Positions 7,109 through 15,240 of a DNA stretch of 21,154 bases are shown here, one piece after another. Made by a program: the position numbers and the translations under genes. Source of the DNA: an uncultured Prevotella sp. Its GTDB lineage: Bacteria > Bacteroidota > Bacteroidia > Bacteroidales > Bacteroidaceae. Location of the stretch: positions 1-21,154 of the forward strand of contig CAAGGA010000120.1 in the NCBI GenBank assembly GCA_900769275.1, in the 5' to 3' direction. Every line of letters starts with the position of its first letter. The stretch's first letter is position 1. Below the pieces are notes generated by a model, which worked only from the letters and a program-made list of their open reading frames with translations, was not told the DNA's origin and made no database searches.

Positions 7109-8788
7109 ATGTTAAAGGAACTACACATAAGGAACTTTGCCCTTATCGACAAGCTCGACATCGGATTTGATGCAGGCTTCTCTGTCATAACGGGAGAGAC
7201 TGGTGCAGGAAAAAGCATCATTCTCGGTGCCATCGCACTGCTGATGGGACAGAGGGCTGACACTAAAACCATCAAAACCGGAGAAAACAGATGCACCATC
7301 GAGGCACATTTCGATCTCTCGAAATACGGCATGGAGAAATGGTTTGAAGACAACGACATCGACTTTGACCCCTCCGACTGCATCATACGTCGGGAACTGA
7401 CAGCCGCAGGAAAAAGCCGGGGATTCATCAACGACACACCTGCCACCATACACCAGATGAAATCCCTCGGAGAGATGCTCATGGACGTACACTCACAGCA
7501 CCGCAACCTACTCCTGCAGAAAGAGGACTTCCAGCTCAACACCATTGACATCATAGCCCAAAACACACTGCATAGAAAGGCTTACTCCAAGGCTTTCAAT
7601 ACCTTCCGCGAGGCTGAGAAAGCTCTCGGGGAAATGAAAAGGCAGATTGCCGAATCAGAACGGAACGAAGAGTTCATGCGGTTTCAGCTCAATGAACTGA
7701 CCGAAGCCAACCTGAAACGAGGAGAACAGGAAGACCTGGAACAGGAAGGAAAAAGCGCAGCACACACCGAAGACATCAAGGCGACCCTCTATGAGGCCGA
7801 CGCAATGCTCTCGGGAGACGAGAATGACATCGTAGGAAACATCAAGTCCGTATGCTCCCACATCAGTTCCATAGCGGAAATATACCCACGCATCTCCTCC
7901 ATCGCCGAACGACTCGACTCCGCATACATCGAAGTCAAAGACATTGCGCAGGAAATAAGCGCAGCATTAGACGACGTGGACTTCGATCCGGAAAGGCTGG
8001 AATACATCAACCAAAGGCTTGATACCATCTACACCCTCCAGAGGAAATACAACATGAACACCGTGGAGGAACTGATAGAGGAAAAGGAAAGACTGCATAG
8101 TGCCGTCAGCATCATCGACAATTCCGACGAAGAACTGAAACGGCTGGCAGAAGAAGTGGAGAAACTGCATTCCGAAGCCAAGGCGAAAGCCGATGTTCTC
8201 ACCGCTACAAGGCAAAAGGCAGCAAAGACAATTGAAACGGAAATACACGACAGACTCTCCAATCTTGGAATGCCCAACGTACAGTTTGCCGTGGAAATAA
8301 AGACCGAAGACCTCAGTAACGACGGGCAAGACCACGTAGCATTCCTCTTCTCCGCAAACAAGGGAATGGCACTGCGCCCCGTATCACAAGTCGCTTCAGG
8401 AGGAGAGATAGCAAGGGTCATGCTCTCACTGAAAGCCATGATTAGCGGTGCAATAAAGTTGCCGACCATCATCTTTGACGAGATTGACACAGGAGTAAGC
8501 GGAAAAATGGCAGAAAAGATGGCAGAAATCATGCTGCAGATGGGGAAAGCTGACAGGCAGGTGCTCAGCATCACGCATCTCCCGCAGATTGCAGCCATGG
8601 GCATGGCACACTATAAAGTCGAGAAACATGACACGACCACCGGTACCACATCCGTCATGCGCCGCCTCACGGAAGAAGAACGCATACAGGAAATAGCACA
8701 GATGCTCAGCGGAGAAAACATCTCCGACGCTGCCATCACCAACGCAAAGGAACTGCTGAACCGTCAAGAAAATAAAGACCCGAAATAA
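7109..8788 (+). CDS. recN: DNA repair protein RecN
   Basis: SMC-like ATPase acting in double-strand-break repair. Its length of 559 residues is normal for RecN. The head is formed by MLKELHIRNFALIDKLDI with Walker A GETGAGKS (residues 29-36), then the long coiled-coil arms (about 150-350). The C-terminal half carries the ABC signature region VASGGEIARVMLSLK, Walker B TIIFDEIDTGVSG and the LSITHLPQIAAMG segment typical of RecN. It starts 5 bp after the DUF4835 gene and is followed 7 bp later by the TPR protein, so it is an internal gene of the dnaN run. No defects are seen. Confidence 0.96.
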   Translation: MLKELHIRNFALIDKLDIGFDAGFSVITGETGAGKSIILGAIALLMGQRADTKTIKTGENRCTIEAHFDLSKYGMEKWFEDNDIDFDPSDCIIRRELTAAGKSRGFINDTPATIHQMKSLGEMLMDVHSQHRNLLLQKEDFQLNTIDIIAQNTLHRKAYSKAFNTFREAEKALGEMKRQIAESERNEEFMRFQLNELTEANLKRGEQEDLEQEGKSAAHTEDIKATLYEADAMLSGDENDIVGNIKSVCSHISSIAEIYPRISSIAERLDSAYIEVKDIAQEISAALDDVDFDPERLEYINQRLDTIYTLQRKYNMNTVEELIEEKERLHSAVSIIDNSDEELKRLAEEVEKLHSEAKAKADVLTATRQKAAKTIETEIHDRLSNLGMPNVQFAVEIKTEDLSNDGQDHVAFLFSANKGMALRPVSQVASGGEIARVMLSLKAMISGAIKLPTIIFDEIDTGVSGKMAEKMAEIMLQMGKADRQVLSITHLPQIAAMGMAHYKVEKHDTTTGTTSVMRRLTEEERIQEIAQMLSGENISDAAITNAKELLNRQENKDPK

Positions 8789-8795
8789 TAAAGAA

Positions 8796-10478
8796 ATGAA
8801 AAGAATCATATCACTCTGCATACTCATCGCTACCATCCTGCCGGCAACGGCACAATCCTCACAGGTCAAGAAAGCAGCAAAGAACATATTCAAACTTACC
8901 ACGTTCAATGCCGAAGGCAAGCTCCTCGCTACCAGTTACGGCATCCTCGTCGATGCCGATGGCACTGCCCTGAGTTCATGGAAAGTCTTCATCGGTGCCT
9001 CCTCGGCAAACATCATTGATGTACAAGGAAGAAAATACGACGTTGACTGCATCATCGGTGCCAACGAGATATACAACGTCTCAAAGTTCAGGGTGACCGT
9101 ACCCGATGGGAAGAAAATGCAGATATTACCCGTCAGCATCACCACGGCCGCAGTGCCCGTCGGAGGAGAGTGCTGGATGGCAGAATACGACATAAAGACT
9201 CCCGTACTGAAACGTTTCTCCCCATCTGCCGTAGAAAGTTTTGCGGATAACCTACCCTATTACACCTTTGAGCAGACTGCATCAGACGACCTTGCAGGTT
9301 CTCCATTTCTCAACTCAAACGGTGAGCTTATGGGACTCATGCAGCCTGCCGCAAAACGTACAGACCTCTATTGCCCGAGCGCACAGTATGCCATGTCAAT
9401 GACCGTAAACGCCCTTACCGCCAATCAGGCTACAATAAGGCAGACGAATATCCGCGTTGCCATGCCAACAGAATACGATCAGGCACTCCTGGCTCTTATG
9501 ATGGCACAAAGCAGAAACGACATTGCCTACCGCATAGGTATGGCTGAAGAGTTCATACGCCTGTTTCCCAATGCCTATGACGGATACAGTGCAAAGGCAG
9601 CAGCATGTGTGGACAAGGGAGACTACGCACAGGCAGACATGGTAATGAGGGAGTGCCTGGAGAAAAGCGACAACAAGGAAGAGGCGCATTACGCTTTCTC
9701 ACGCCTTATATATAATAAGGTGTTGGCCAGCCGCGACTCCACATTCACGGAATGGACTCTCGACAGAGCCATGGAAGAAATCGAAGCCGCTCAGTCCATT
9801 AATCCCATGCCTACGTTCACGCTGCACAGGGCAAAAATATTCTTTGCACAGCAGAACTACGAAAAAGCATACACCGACTTCACGAACGTCACAAAGACGA
9901 ATATGCGCAATGCAGAGTGCTTCTACGATGCAGCACAATGCCAGAAAAACCTTAACGCTGAGAAAGAAACGATTGTCGCCCTACTCGACAGTGCCGTAGC
10001 ATGCTTTCAGGAACCATATACAGCAGAAGCGGCACCGTTCCTTATGGCACGGGCACAGTATCTGGACGAAATCGGACTGACACGCAAGGCCGTCAACGAC
10101 CTCTATTCCTACGAGAAAGCCTTGCCACAAAGACTCGGAGCCGAGTTCTACTATATGCGCGAACAGATGGAACTACGCTGCCGTCTCTATCAGCAAGCAC
10201 TCGAAGATATAGACAAAGCCTGCACCATCGCACCCGGAGAAGCCACCTTCCTCGCTGAAAAAGCCTTGCTTCTCGTACGCGTCAATAAACTTGAAGAGGG
10301 ACTGAAGACTGCAAACGAGTGTATCAGGCTGTTCCCGGAATACGGCGATGCACATGCAATCCATGGATTGACACTTATCCAGATGGGAAAGAAAAAAGAG
10401 GGTATTGCCGAACTGGAAAAAGCAAAGAGTCTCAACTCGGAAATGGCTCAGCCACTTTTAGAGAAATACGGGAAATAA
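8796..10478 (+). CDS. Exported trypsin-fold pseudoprotease with TPR repeats
   Basis: Periplasmic or secreted protein of 560 residues; function unknown. The signal peptide MKRIISLCILIATILPATA is followed by a domain (about 28-220) with the layout of trypsin-like/HtrA proteases: SYGILVDADGTALSSWKVF, YNVSKFRV, and DLAGSPFLNSNGELMGL. Aligned by eye, the catalytic His is Lys63, the Asp is Asn94 and the Ser is Ala167 (the usual GNSGG/SP reads DLAGSP), so it should be inactive as a protease. Residues about 230-555 are helical TPR-like repeats (for example QNYEKAYTDF, RLYQQALEDIDKA and KLEEGLKTANECIRLFPEY), pointing to a scaffold or peptide-binding role. It lies 7 bp after recN. Confidence 0.8.
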   Translation: MKRIISLCILIATILPATAQSSQVKKAAKNIFKLTTFNAEGKLLATSYGILVDADGTALSSWKVFIGASSANIIDVQGRKYDVDCIIGANEIYNVSKFRVTVPDGKKMQILPVSITTAAVPVGGECWMAEYDIKTPVLKRFSPSAVESFADNLPYYTFEQTASDDLAGSPFLNSNGELMGLMQPAAKRTDLYCPSAQYAMSMTVNALTANQATIRQTNIRVAMPTEYDQALLALMMAQSRNDIAYRIGMAEEFIRLFPNAYDGYSAKAAACVDKGDYAQADMVMRECLEKSDNKEEAHYAFSRLIYNKVLASRDSTFTEWTLDRAMEEIEAAQSINPMPTFTLHRAKIFFAQQNYEKAYTDFTNVTKTNMRNAECFYDAAQCQKNLNAEKETIVALLDSAVACFQEPYTAEAAPFLMARAQYLDEIGLTRKAVNDLYSYEKALPQRLGAEFYYMREQMELRCRLYQQALEDIDKACTIAPGEATFLAEKALLLVRVNKLEEGLKTANECIRLFPEYGDAHAIHGLTLIQMGKKKEGIAELEKAKSLNSEMAQPLLEKYGK

Positions 10479-10524
10479 TCAAATCTCAGCACCACCTCCG
10501 CTCCACCCTAAAAACCCACCATTC

Positions 10525-11142
10525 ATGGAAATAAAGTCATCACAATTCAAGATAAGCTCCGCAAAACTGTCACAATGTCCAAAGGACGACAAAATGGAGT
10601 TCGCATTCATAGGCAGAAGCAACGTAGGAAAATCAAGCCTCATCAATATGCTCTGCAATCACAAGGGAATGGCAAAGACATCAGCCACACCTGGCAAGAC
10701 GCTGCTTATAAACCATTTCACCATCAACGACTCATGGTACATCGTTGATTTGCCGGGATATGGTTTTGCAAAAAGATCGAAGAAAGTGCAAGACGAAATC
10801 AATAACATGATTTCGTCATACATCCTATACAGGGAACAACTTGTAAACGTCTTCCTCCTTATCGACATCCGGCACGACCCACAGAAGATTGACCGCGAGT
10901 TCATGAACTGGCTCGGAGAGAACGGAGTTCCATTCTGCATCGTCTTCACAAAGGCGGACAAACTCGGTCCAGTAAGAGCAAAGATGAATGCAGAAAAATA
11001 TATGCAATCCCTGCTTGATGTATGGGAGGAACTGCCTCCCTACTTCATATCATCATCAGAAAAGAGACAGGGACGGGAAGAAGTGCTGGATTATATCGAC
11101 TCTATTCTCAACACCACCAATGACAGCCCTGAGATTTCGTGA
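10525..11142 (+). CDS. engB: Ribosome-biogenesis GTPase EngB/YsxC (YihA family)
   Basis: Small GTPase needed for 50S subunit maturation; 205 residues, the family norm. G motifs in order: G1 GRSNVGKSS (residues 30-38), G2 with the conserved ATPGKT loop, G3 DLPGYGFAK, G4 TKADK, and a SSEKRQGREE region near G5. These combinations, in particular ATPGKT plus DLPGYGFA, identify EngB rather than Era or Der. It lies 46 bp after the TPR gene and is the last intact member of the dnaN run; a 138-bp gap containing an 8-bp repeat array separates it from the ABC-F gene. Confidence 0.96.
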   Translation: MEIKSSQFKISSAKLSQCPKDDKMEFAFIGRSNVGKSSLINMLCNHKGMAKTSATPGKTLLINHFTINDSWYIVDLPGYGFAKRSKKVQDEINNMISSYILYREQLVNVFLLIDIRHDPQKIDREFMNWLGENGVPFCIVFTKADKLGPVRAKMNAEKYMQSLLDVWEELPPYFISSSEKRQGREEVLDYIDSILNTTNDSPEIS

Positions 11143-11202
11143 TTTATCATACTACACTTATGCGGTGCTACAAGTGACACCTGTTGCCCACACAAACCTC
11201 CA

Positions 11203-11274
11203 CATAACCGTATAACCACACAACCGCATAACCGCACAACCGCACAACCGCACAACCGCACAACCGCATAACCG
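11203..11274 (+). repeat. 8-bp tandem array, nine copies, next to the ABC-F start
   Basis: Nine contiguous 8-bp units fill 11203-11274: CACAACCG (five), CATAACCG (three) and TATAACCA (one). The array ends 6 bp before the ATG at 11281, so it occupies the leader of the ABC-F gene. A related array (TATAACCG) ends 6 bp before the ATG at 20948. The unit is not a multiple of three but lies outside the coding frame, so copy-number change would alter the promoter or leader rather than the reading frame. Confidence 0.9.
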
Positions 11275-11280
11275 CCAAGC

Positions 11281-13128
11281 ATGCAACCACTTATAGACAT
11301 ACAGAACGTCAGCAAGAGATTCGGAGAAAGAGTGCTCTTTGAAAACATTTCCTTTTCTATAGGAGAAAGGCAGAAAGTAGGACTTATAGCCCAAAACGGA
11401 ACAGGAAAAACGACACTCCTCTCCATGCTTACAGGAGAAGAAAGCTGCGATACAGGCTCCGTCATCTTCCGTAACGGTATAAAGATAGGCTATCTCAAGC
11501 AAGAGCCCAAGTTCCCAGAGAAGGCGAGCGTACTCGAAGCATGTTTCCACGGAATAGACTTTAACGATGACGTGCAGCTGAAAGCCAGACAGATTCTTAC
11601 CCAACTTCGCATAACAGACCTCAACCAACCGATTTCACAGTTGAGCGGAGGACAGCAGAAACGCGTGGCATTAGCACAGGTACTAATCTCCAATCCCGAC
11701 TTTCTCATTCTCGATGAGCCGACAAACCACCTTGACCTTGAGATGGTGGTATGGTTAGAGGGGTTTCTCTCAAGAGGCAACCGCACTCTCCTAATGGTGA
11801 CACATGACCGGTATTTCCTCGACAACGTATGCTCCATAATATTAGAACTTGACAACAAAACCATCTATACTTACAAAGGCTCATACTCCTACTATCTCGA
11901 AAAAAGGCAACAGAGAATTGAAGCCACCCGGGCAAACATCGAACATGCCAACAATCTCTACAGGCGCGAACTGGAATGGATGCGCCGCCAGCCACAGGCA
12001 CGCGGACACAAGGCACGCTACCGTGAGGAAGCATTCTACGAACTGGAAAAAATTGCTAAGCAACGTATCGAAGAAAGACAGATAAGACTGAAAGCAAGCA
12101 ATGTCTATATCGGTTCGAAAATCTTTGAATGTCAGTACGTTTCAAAGGCGTTCCCAGCAAGAGACGAAACATCAGGAGTAGGAAAAACCATACTGAAAGA
12201 CTTCTATTACAACTTCGCCCGTTTCGAGAAAATGGGAATAGTAGGCAATAACGGCAGCGGGAAATCCACATTCCTGAAACTGCTCCTCGGCATTGAGCCT
12301 GCCGATTCCGGAAAGTTTGACATCGGAGAAACCGTAAAGTTCGGATATTACTCGCAGGAAGGACTGCAATTCGATAACAATCAGAAAGTTATCGACATTG
12401 TCAGGGACATTGCAGACTATATAGACCTCGGGCAGGGACGACATTTCACGGCCTCGCAGCTCCTACAACACTTTCTGTTCACACCCGAACAGTAGTACAA
12501 CTACGTATATAAACTCTCAGGAGGCGAGAAAAGAAAGCTGTACCTCTGCACCGTACTGATGCGCAATCCCAATTTCCTCGTTCTTGACGAACCGACCAAC
12601 GACCTCGACATAAAGACTTTACAGATTCTCGAAGAGTACCTGCAGGATTTCTCCGGATGCGTCATCGTAGTCAGTCACGACAGGTATTTCATGGACAAGG
12701 TAGTGGATCATCTACTCGTTTTCAAAGGAGAGGGAGTGATAAAAGATTTCCCAGGCAACTACACACAATATCGGGAATGGCTGAAGATGGAAGACGAAAA
12801 AGAGAGCGAAAAGAATATTTCTGCAAAAAAAACGTCTGTCTCTGACCGAGACAGAAGCACCCCTCAACCTGCTGAAAGAGGTCGTAGTCAGCGCGACCCC
12901 AATGCAGCACCTCAAAAGCGCAAGATGACATATAAGGAAAAACAGGAGTTCCTGCAACTGGAAAAAGACATTGAGGCTCTGACAGCTGAAAAATTGTCCA
13001 TCGAGACAGCCCTGAGTTCCGGAAACATCACCGTAGAACAAATCACGGCAATGAGCAAGCGACTGCCACTCCTCAATGCAGAACTCGACGAAAAAGAAAT
13101 GCGATGGCTGGAACTCTCTGAGATATAA
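11281..13128 (+). pseudogene. Uup-like ABC-F ATPase gene interrupted by an in-frame TAG
   Basis: Translation-associated ABC-F protein, 615 residues if read through. NBD1 is complete: Walker A NGTGKTT, signature LSGGQQKR, Walker B FLILDEPTNHLD, switch THDRYF. The interdomain linker has LEWMRRQPQARGHKARY, typical of Uup. NBD2 has Walker A GNNGSGKST, then a TAG at 12493-12495 between PEQ and YNYVYKLSGGE. The frame resumes exactly after the stop with LSGGEKRK, Walker B FLVLDEPTNDLD, SHDRYFMD and a C-terminal coiled coil, also Uup-like. The expected codon is Gln (CAG to TAG, one C-to-T change). Without readthrough, 404 residues are made, lacking the NBD2 signature and Walker B; an ATG at 12559 would give a 189-residue remnant. 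Either a recent nonsense mutation, readthrough, or a sequencing error. Confidence 0.88.
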
Positions 13129-13225
13129 ACGTAAAATAATTGCTTTTCCAGTAAAGACTTAGAAAGAGAAAAGGCAGAGAGGTAGAGGAGAAATAGGAGA
13201 GAAAGAGAGATGCAAGGCTAAGCAC

Positions 13226-13263
13226 AAAAAACCGTTGGTGCGATGATCACATCGTTCCAACGG
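13226..13263 (-). terminator. Intrinsic terminator of the small lipoprotein gene
   Basis: On the minus strand CCGTTGG (13257-13263) pairs with CCAACGG (13232-13238), with an inner CGATG/CATCG stem, followed directly by six T (13226-13231). It begins 31 bp past the lipoprotein stop. The preceding 13160-13215 is almost pure purine on the plus strand, with no gene. Confidence 0.85.
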
Positions 13264-13294
13264 CAAATTCTTTACTGTTCGTATTGAGTAAATA

Positions 13295-13462
13295 TTACTC
13301 AGCAACAGCAGTTGTGTCAACAGTATCAACAGCAGTTGTGTCAACAGTATCAACAGCAGTTGTATCAACAGTATCCTCAGCAGGAGCCTGCTCTGTCTTC
13401 TGACCACAAGATGCGAAAGAGATAGCTGCGATAGCTACGAACATAAAAACTAATTTCTTCAT
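13295..13462 (-). CDS. Small repeat-containing lipoprotein, 55 residues
   Basis: A short gene supported by a full set of signals. It starts MKKLVFMFVAIAAISFASCG: basic start, hydrophobic stretch and lipobox SFASC, so Cys19 would be lipidated and the mature protein only 37 residues. After GQKTEQAPAE comes DTVDTTAV repeated three times, ending AVAE. The repeat is encoded by three almost identical 24-bp units. It has its own TTTG-N18-TACCTTTG promoter (13513-13542) and an intrinsic terminator (13226-13263), all on the minus strand. Tiny Thr/Asp/Ala-rich lipoproteins of this kind are common in Prevotella-like genomes but have no known function; the acidic repeat suggests an extended, unstructured tail. 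Confidence 0.85.
   Translation of the reverse strand: MKKLVFMFVAIAAISFASCGQKTEQAPAEDTVDTTAVDTVDTTAVDTVDTTAVAE
13305..13376 (-). repeat. 24-bp tandem repeat, three copies, inside the lipoprotein gene
   Basis: Units at 13305-13328, 13329-13352 and 13353-13376 begin ACAGCAGTTGTGTCAACAGT on the plus strand. The first two are identical and the third differs at two positions. In frame they encode the repeated octapeptide DTVDTTAV. Confidence 0.92.
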
Positions 13463-13512
13463 TTTCTTTGCTTTTTTAATATGTAAAACAATCTATGTTT
13501 ATTAAAACACTG

Positions 13513-13542
13513 CAAAGGTACGCATTTTTCCAATATTACAAA
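13513..13542 (-). promoter_or_regulatory. Promoter of the small lipoprotein gene
   Basis: On the minus strand TTTG (13539-13542), 18 bp, then TACCTTTG (13513-13520), the Bacteroidota -33/-7 pattern. The predicted transcript start lies about 45 nt before the ATG at 13462. Confidence 0.65.
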
Positions 13543-13696
13543 CATTTTTTTAGAGTTTTTTTTCATGCTTTTTTGTAACTTTTTTACATACGATTGAATA
13601 TCAAGACTTTACACAATGCAAACAAACGTTAAATTTTTATCAACACAGGAAACACCTCATTTTTTAACACATTTATGCTGTTTACGCACACAAAAG

Positions 13697-13728
13697 TTTG
13701 TGATTGTGACTTTTATTTCGTACCTTTG
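13697..13728 (+). promoter_or_regulatory. Promoter of the mtaB-glycosyltransferase unit
   Basis: TTTG (13697-13700), a 20-bp spacer and TACCTTTG (13721-13728) match the Bacteroidota consensus well. Transcription would begin near 13735, about 140 nt upstream of the mtaB ATG. Confidence 0.7.
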
Positions 13729-13875
13729 CAGAAACAGAGTTTTATGTTTTAGTTTCCAGACCGTGGGATTTCGGCTACAATGATGTGCAAATTACGCATA
13801 TAATATCGCTGACCGTCAATACAGACACCCACAACCGACAACTATATTCTATATATATAATAAGGTGTAAACATA

Positions 13876-15240
13876 ATGATAGACACTTCAGCTTTCCATG
13901 GCAAGACAGCAAAATACTTCACACTTGGCTGCAAACTTAATTTTTCAGAAACCTCCACATTCGGTCAGATGTTGCAGGAAATGGGAGTACGTACTGCAGA
14001 GAAAGGAGAGAAAGCGGACATCTGCCTGATTAACACCTGTTCAGTGACCGAAGTTGCAGACAGCAAATGCCGTCAGGCTATCAGGAAAATGGTGAAAGAG
14101 AATCCCTCCGCCTTTGTCATCGTGACTGGTTGCTACGCACAACTGGAAGCTGAAACAGTAGCCAAGATTGACGGAGTGGACTTAGTTCTCGGAAGCAATG
14201 AAAAGGCTAACCTCATAGACTATCTCTCAAATGCCTGGACAAACCGGCTCAACAGCAACGAGACTGCACTCCAAGAAGAAGAGCATTGCGGAGAATACCA
14301 CACAGTGAAGACGAAGGATATCAGAACATTCCAGCACTCTTGCTCTCGCGGCAATCGCACACGCTATTTCCTTAAAGTTCAGGACGGATGCAATTATTAC
14401 TGCACATATTGCACCATACCGTTCGCACGGGGAAATTCCCGCAATCCAAGCATCGAGAGTCTTGTCTATCAAGCCCGTGAAGTTGCCGCAGAGGGAGCGA
14501 AGGAAATAGTGATTACAGGTGTCAATATCGGAGATTTCGGTCGGACAACGGGAGAAAGGTTCATTGACCTTGTCAAGGCTCTCGACTCCATAGAGGAGAT
14601 ACAGCGTTACCGCATATCAAGTCTGGAACCTGACCTCATAGACGAAGAGTTGATAGAATATTGTGCAAACAGCCGTGCTTTCATGCCTCACTTTCATATA
14701 CCCCTGCAGTCAGGGTCTGATACTGTACTGAGACTTATGCACCGCCATTATGACACATCCCTGTTCTCTGACAAGATACGACTGATAAAGAAACTTATGC
14801 CCGAGGCTTTCCTCGGAATTGACGTCATGGTTGGAACAAGAGGAGAGAAATCCGAATACTTTGAGGAGACCTATAATCTGCTATGCAATCTCCCTGTCAC
14901 CCAACTCCACGTGTTCCCTTATTCCGAACGTCCCGGTACGGCAGCACTAAAGATTCCATATATAGTAGAACCGAAAGAGAAGAAAGCAAGAAGCCAACGC
15001 CTGCTTGAATTGTCTGAGAGTAAGACGCAGGCGTTCTATGCCGGGCATATAGGCAAAGAAAAGATCGTACTCTTTGAAAAAGCATCACGCGGCAGAGCCA
15101 TGCACGGCTTTACGGATAACTACATCCGAGCAGAGTTGCCAGCCTCAGCAGCAAGAGAAGAATATGACAACGAGTTGATTAAGGTAAGGCTGAAAGGCTT
15201 CAACCGCGACAAGACAGCATTGGTTTGCGAGATAATATGA
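13876..15240 (+). CDS. mtaB: tRNA ms2t6A37 methylthiotransferase MtaB
   Basis: Radical-SAM enzyme that adds a methylthio group to t6A37 of tRNAs reading ANN codons. Length 454 residues is typical. The N-terminal MTTase domain supplies three cluster cysteines: Cys19 (LGCKLN), Cys55 (NTCSVTE) and Cys86 (VTGCYAQ). The radical-SAM cluster is CNYYCTYC (Cys172, Cys176, Cys179), followed by IPFARGNSRN. HIPLQSGSDTVLRLMHRHY is the characteristic MiaB/MtaB motif, and a TRAM domain occupies about residues 385-454. LGCKLN and the overall sequence favour MtaB over MiaB or RimO. It has its own promoter, and its stop overlaps the next start as ATGA. Confidence 0.93.
   Translation: MIDTSAFHGKTAKYFTLGCKLNFSETSTFGQMLQEMGVRTAEKGEKADICLINTCSVTEVADSKCRQAIRKMVKENPSAFVIVTGCYAQLEAETVAKIDGVDLVLGSNEKANLIDYLSNAWTNRLNSNETALQEEEHCGEYHTVKTKDIRTFQHSCSRGNRTRYFLKVQDGCNYYCTYCTIPFARGNSRNPSIESLVYQAREVAAEGAKEIVITGVNIGDFGRTTGERFIDLVKALDSIEEIQRYRISSLEPDLIDEELIEYCANSRAFMPHFHIPLQSGSDTVLRLMHRHYDTSLFSDKIRLIKKLMPEAFLGIDVMVGTRGEKSEYFEETYNLLCNLPVTQLHVFPYSERPGTAALKIPYIVEPKEKKARSQRLLELSESKTQAFYAGHIGKEKIVLFEKASRGRAMHGFTDNYIRAELPASAAREEYDNELIKVRLKGFNRDKTALVCEII

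Larger units (their letters stand above)
13463..13875. other. 413-bp divergent spacer between the lipoprotein gene and mtaB
   Basis: AT-rich region with no ORF of note. It contains the lipoprotein promoter (13513-13542), T-rich stretches around 13545-13590, and the mtaB promoter (13697-13728). The part after the latter forms a leader of about 140 nt for mtaB. I see no tRNA and no riboswitch that I can recognise in it. Confidence 0.6.

Noticed and set aside
11203..11274. CRISPR-like array
   Set aside because: The unit is 8 bp and contiguous, with no spacers and no cas genes.
11281..13128. TAG recoded as glutamine in this organism
   Set aside because: The nitroreductase, nth and dehydrogenase genes all end at TAG where their families end, so TAG works as a stop here.
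15225..15236. TTG start for the glycosyltransferase
   Set aside because: The ATG at 15237 gives the normal N-terminus and the ATGA overlap with mtaB; the four added residues have no support.
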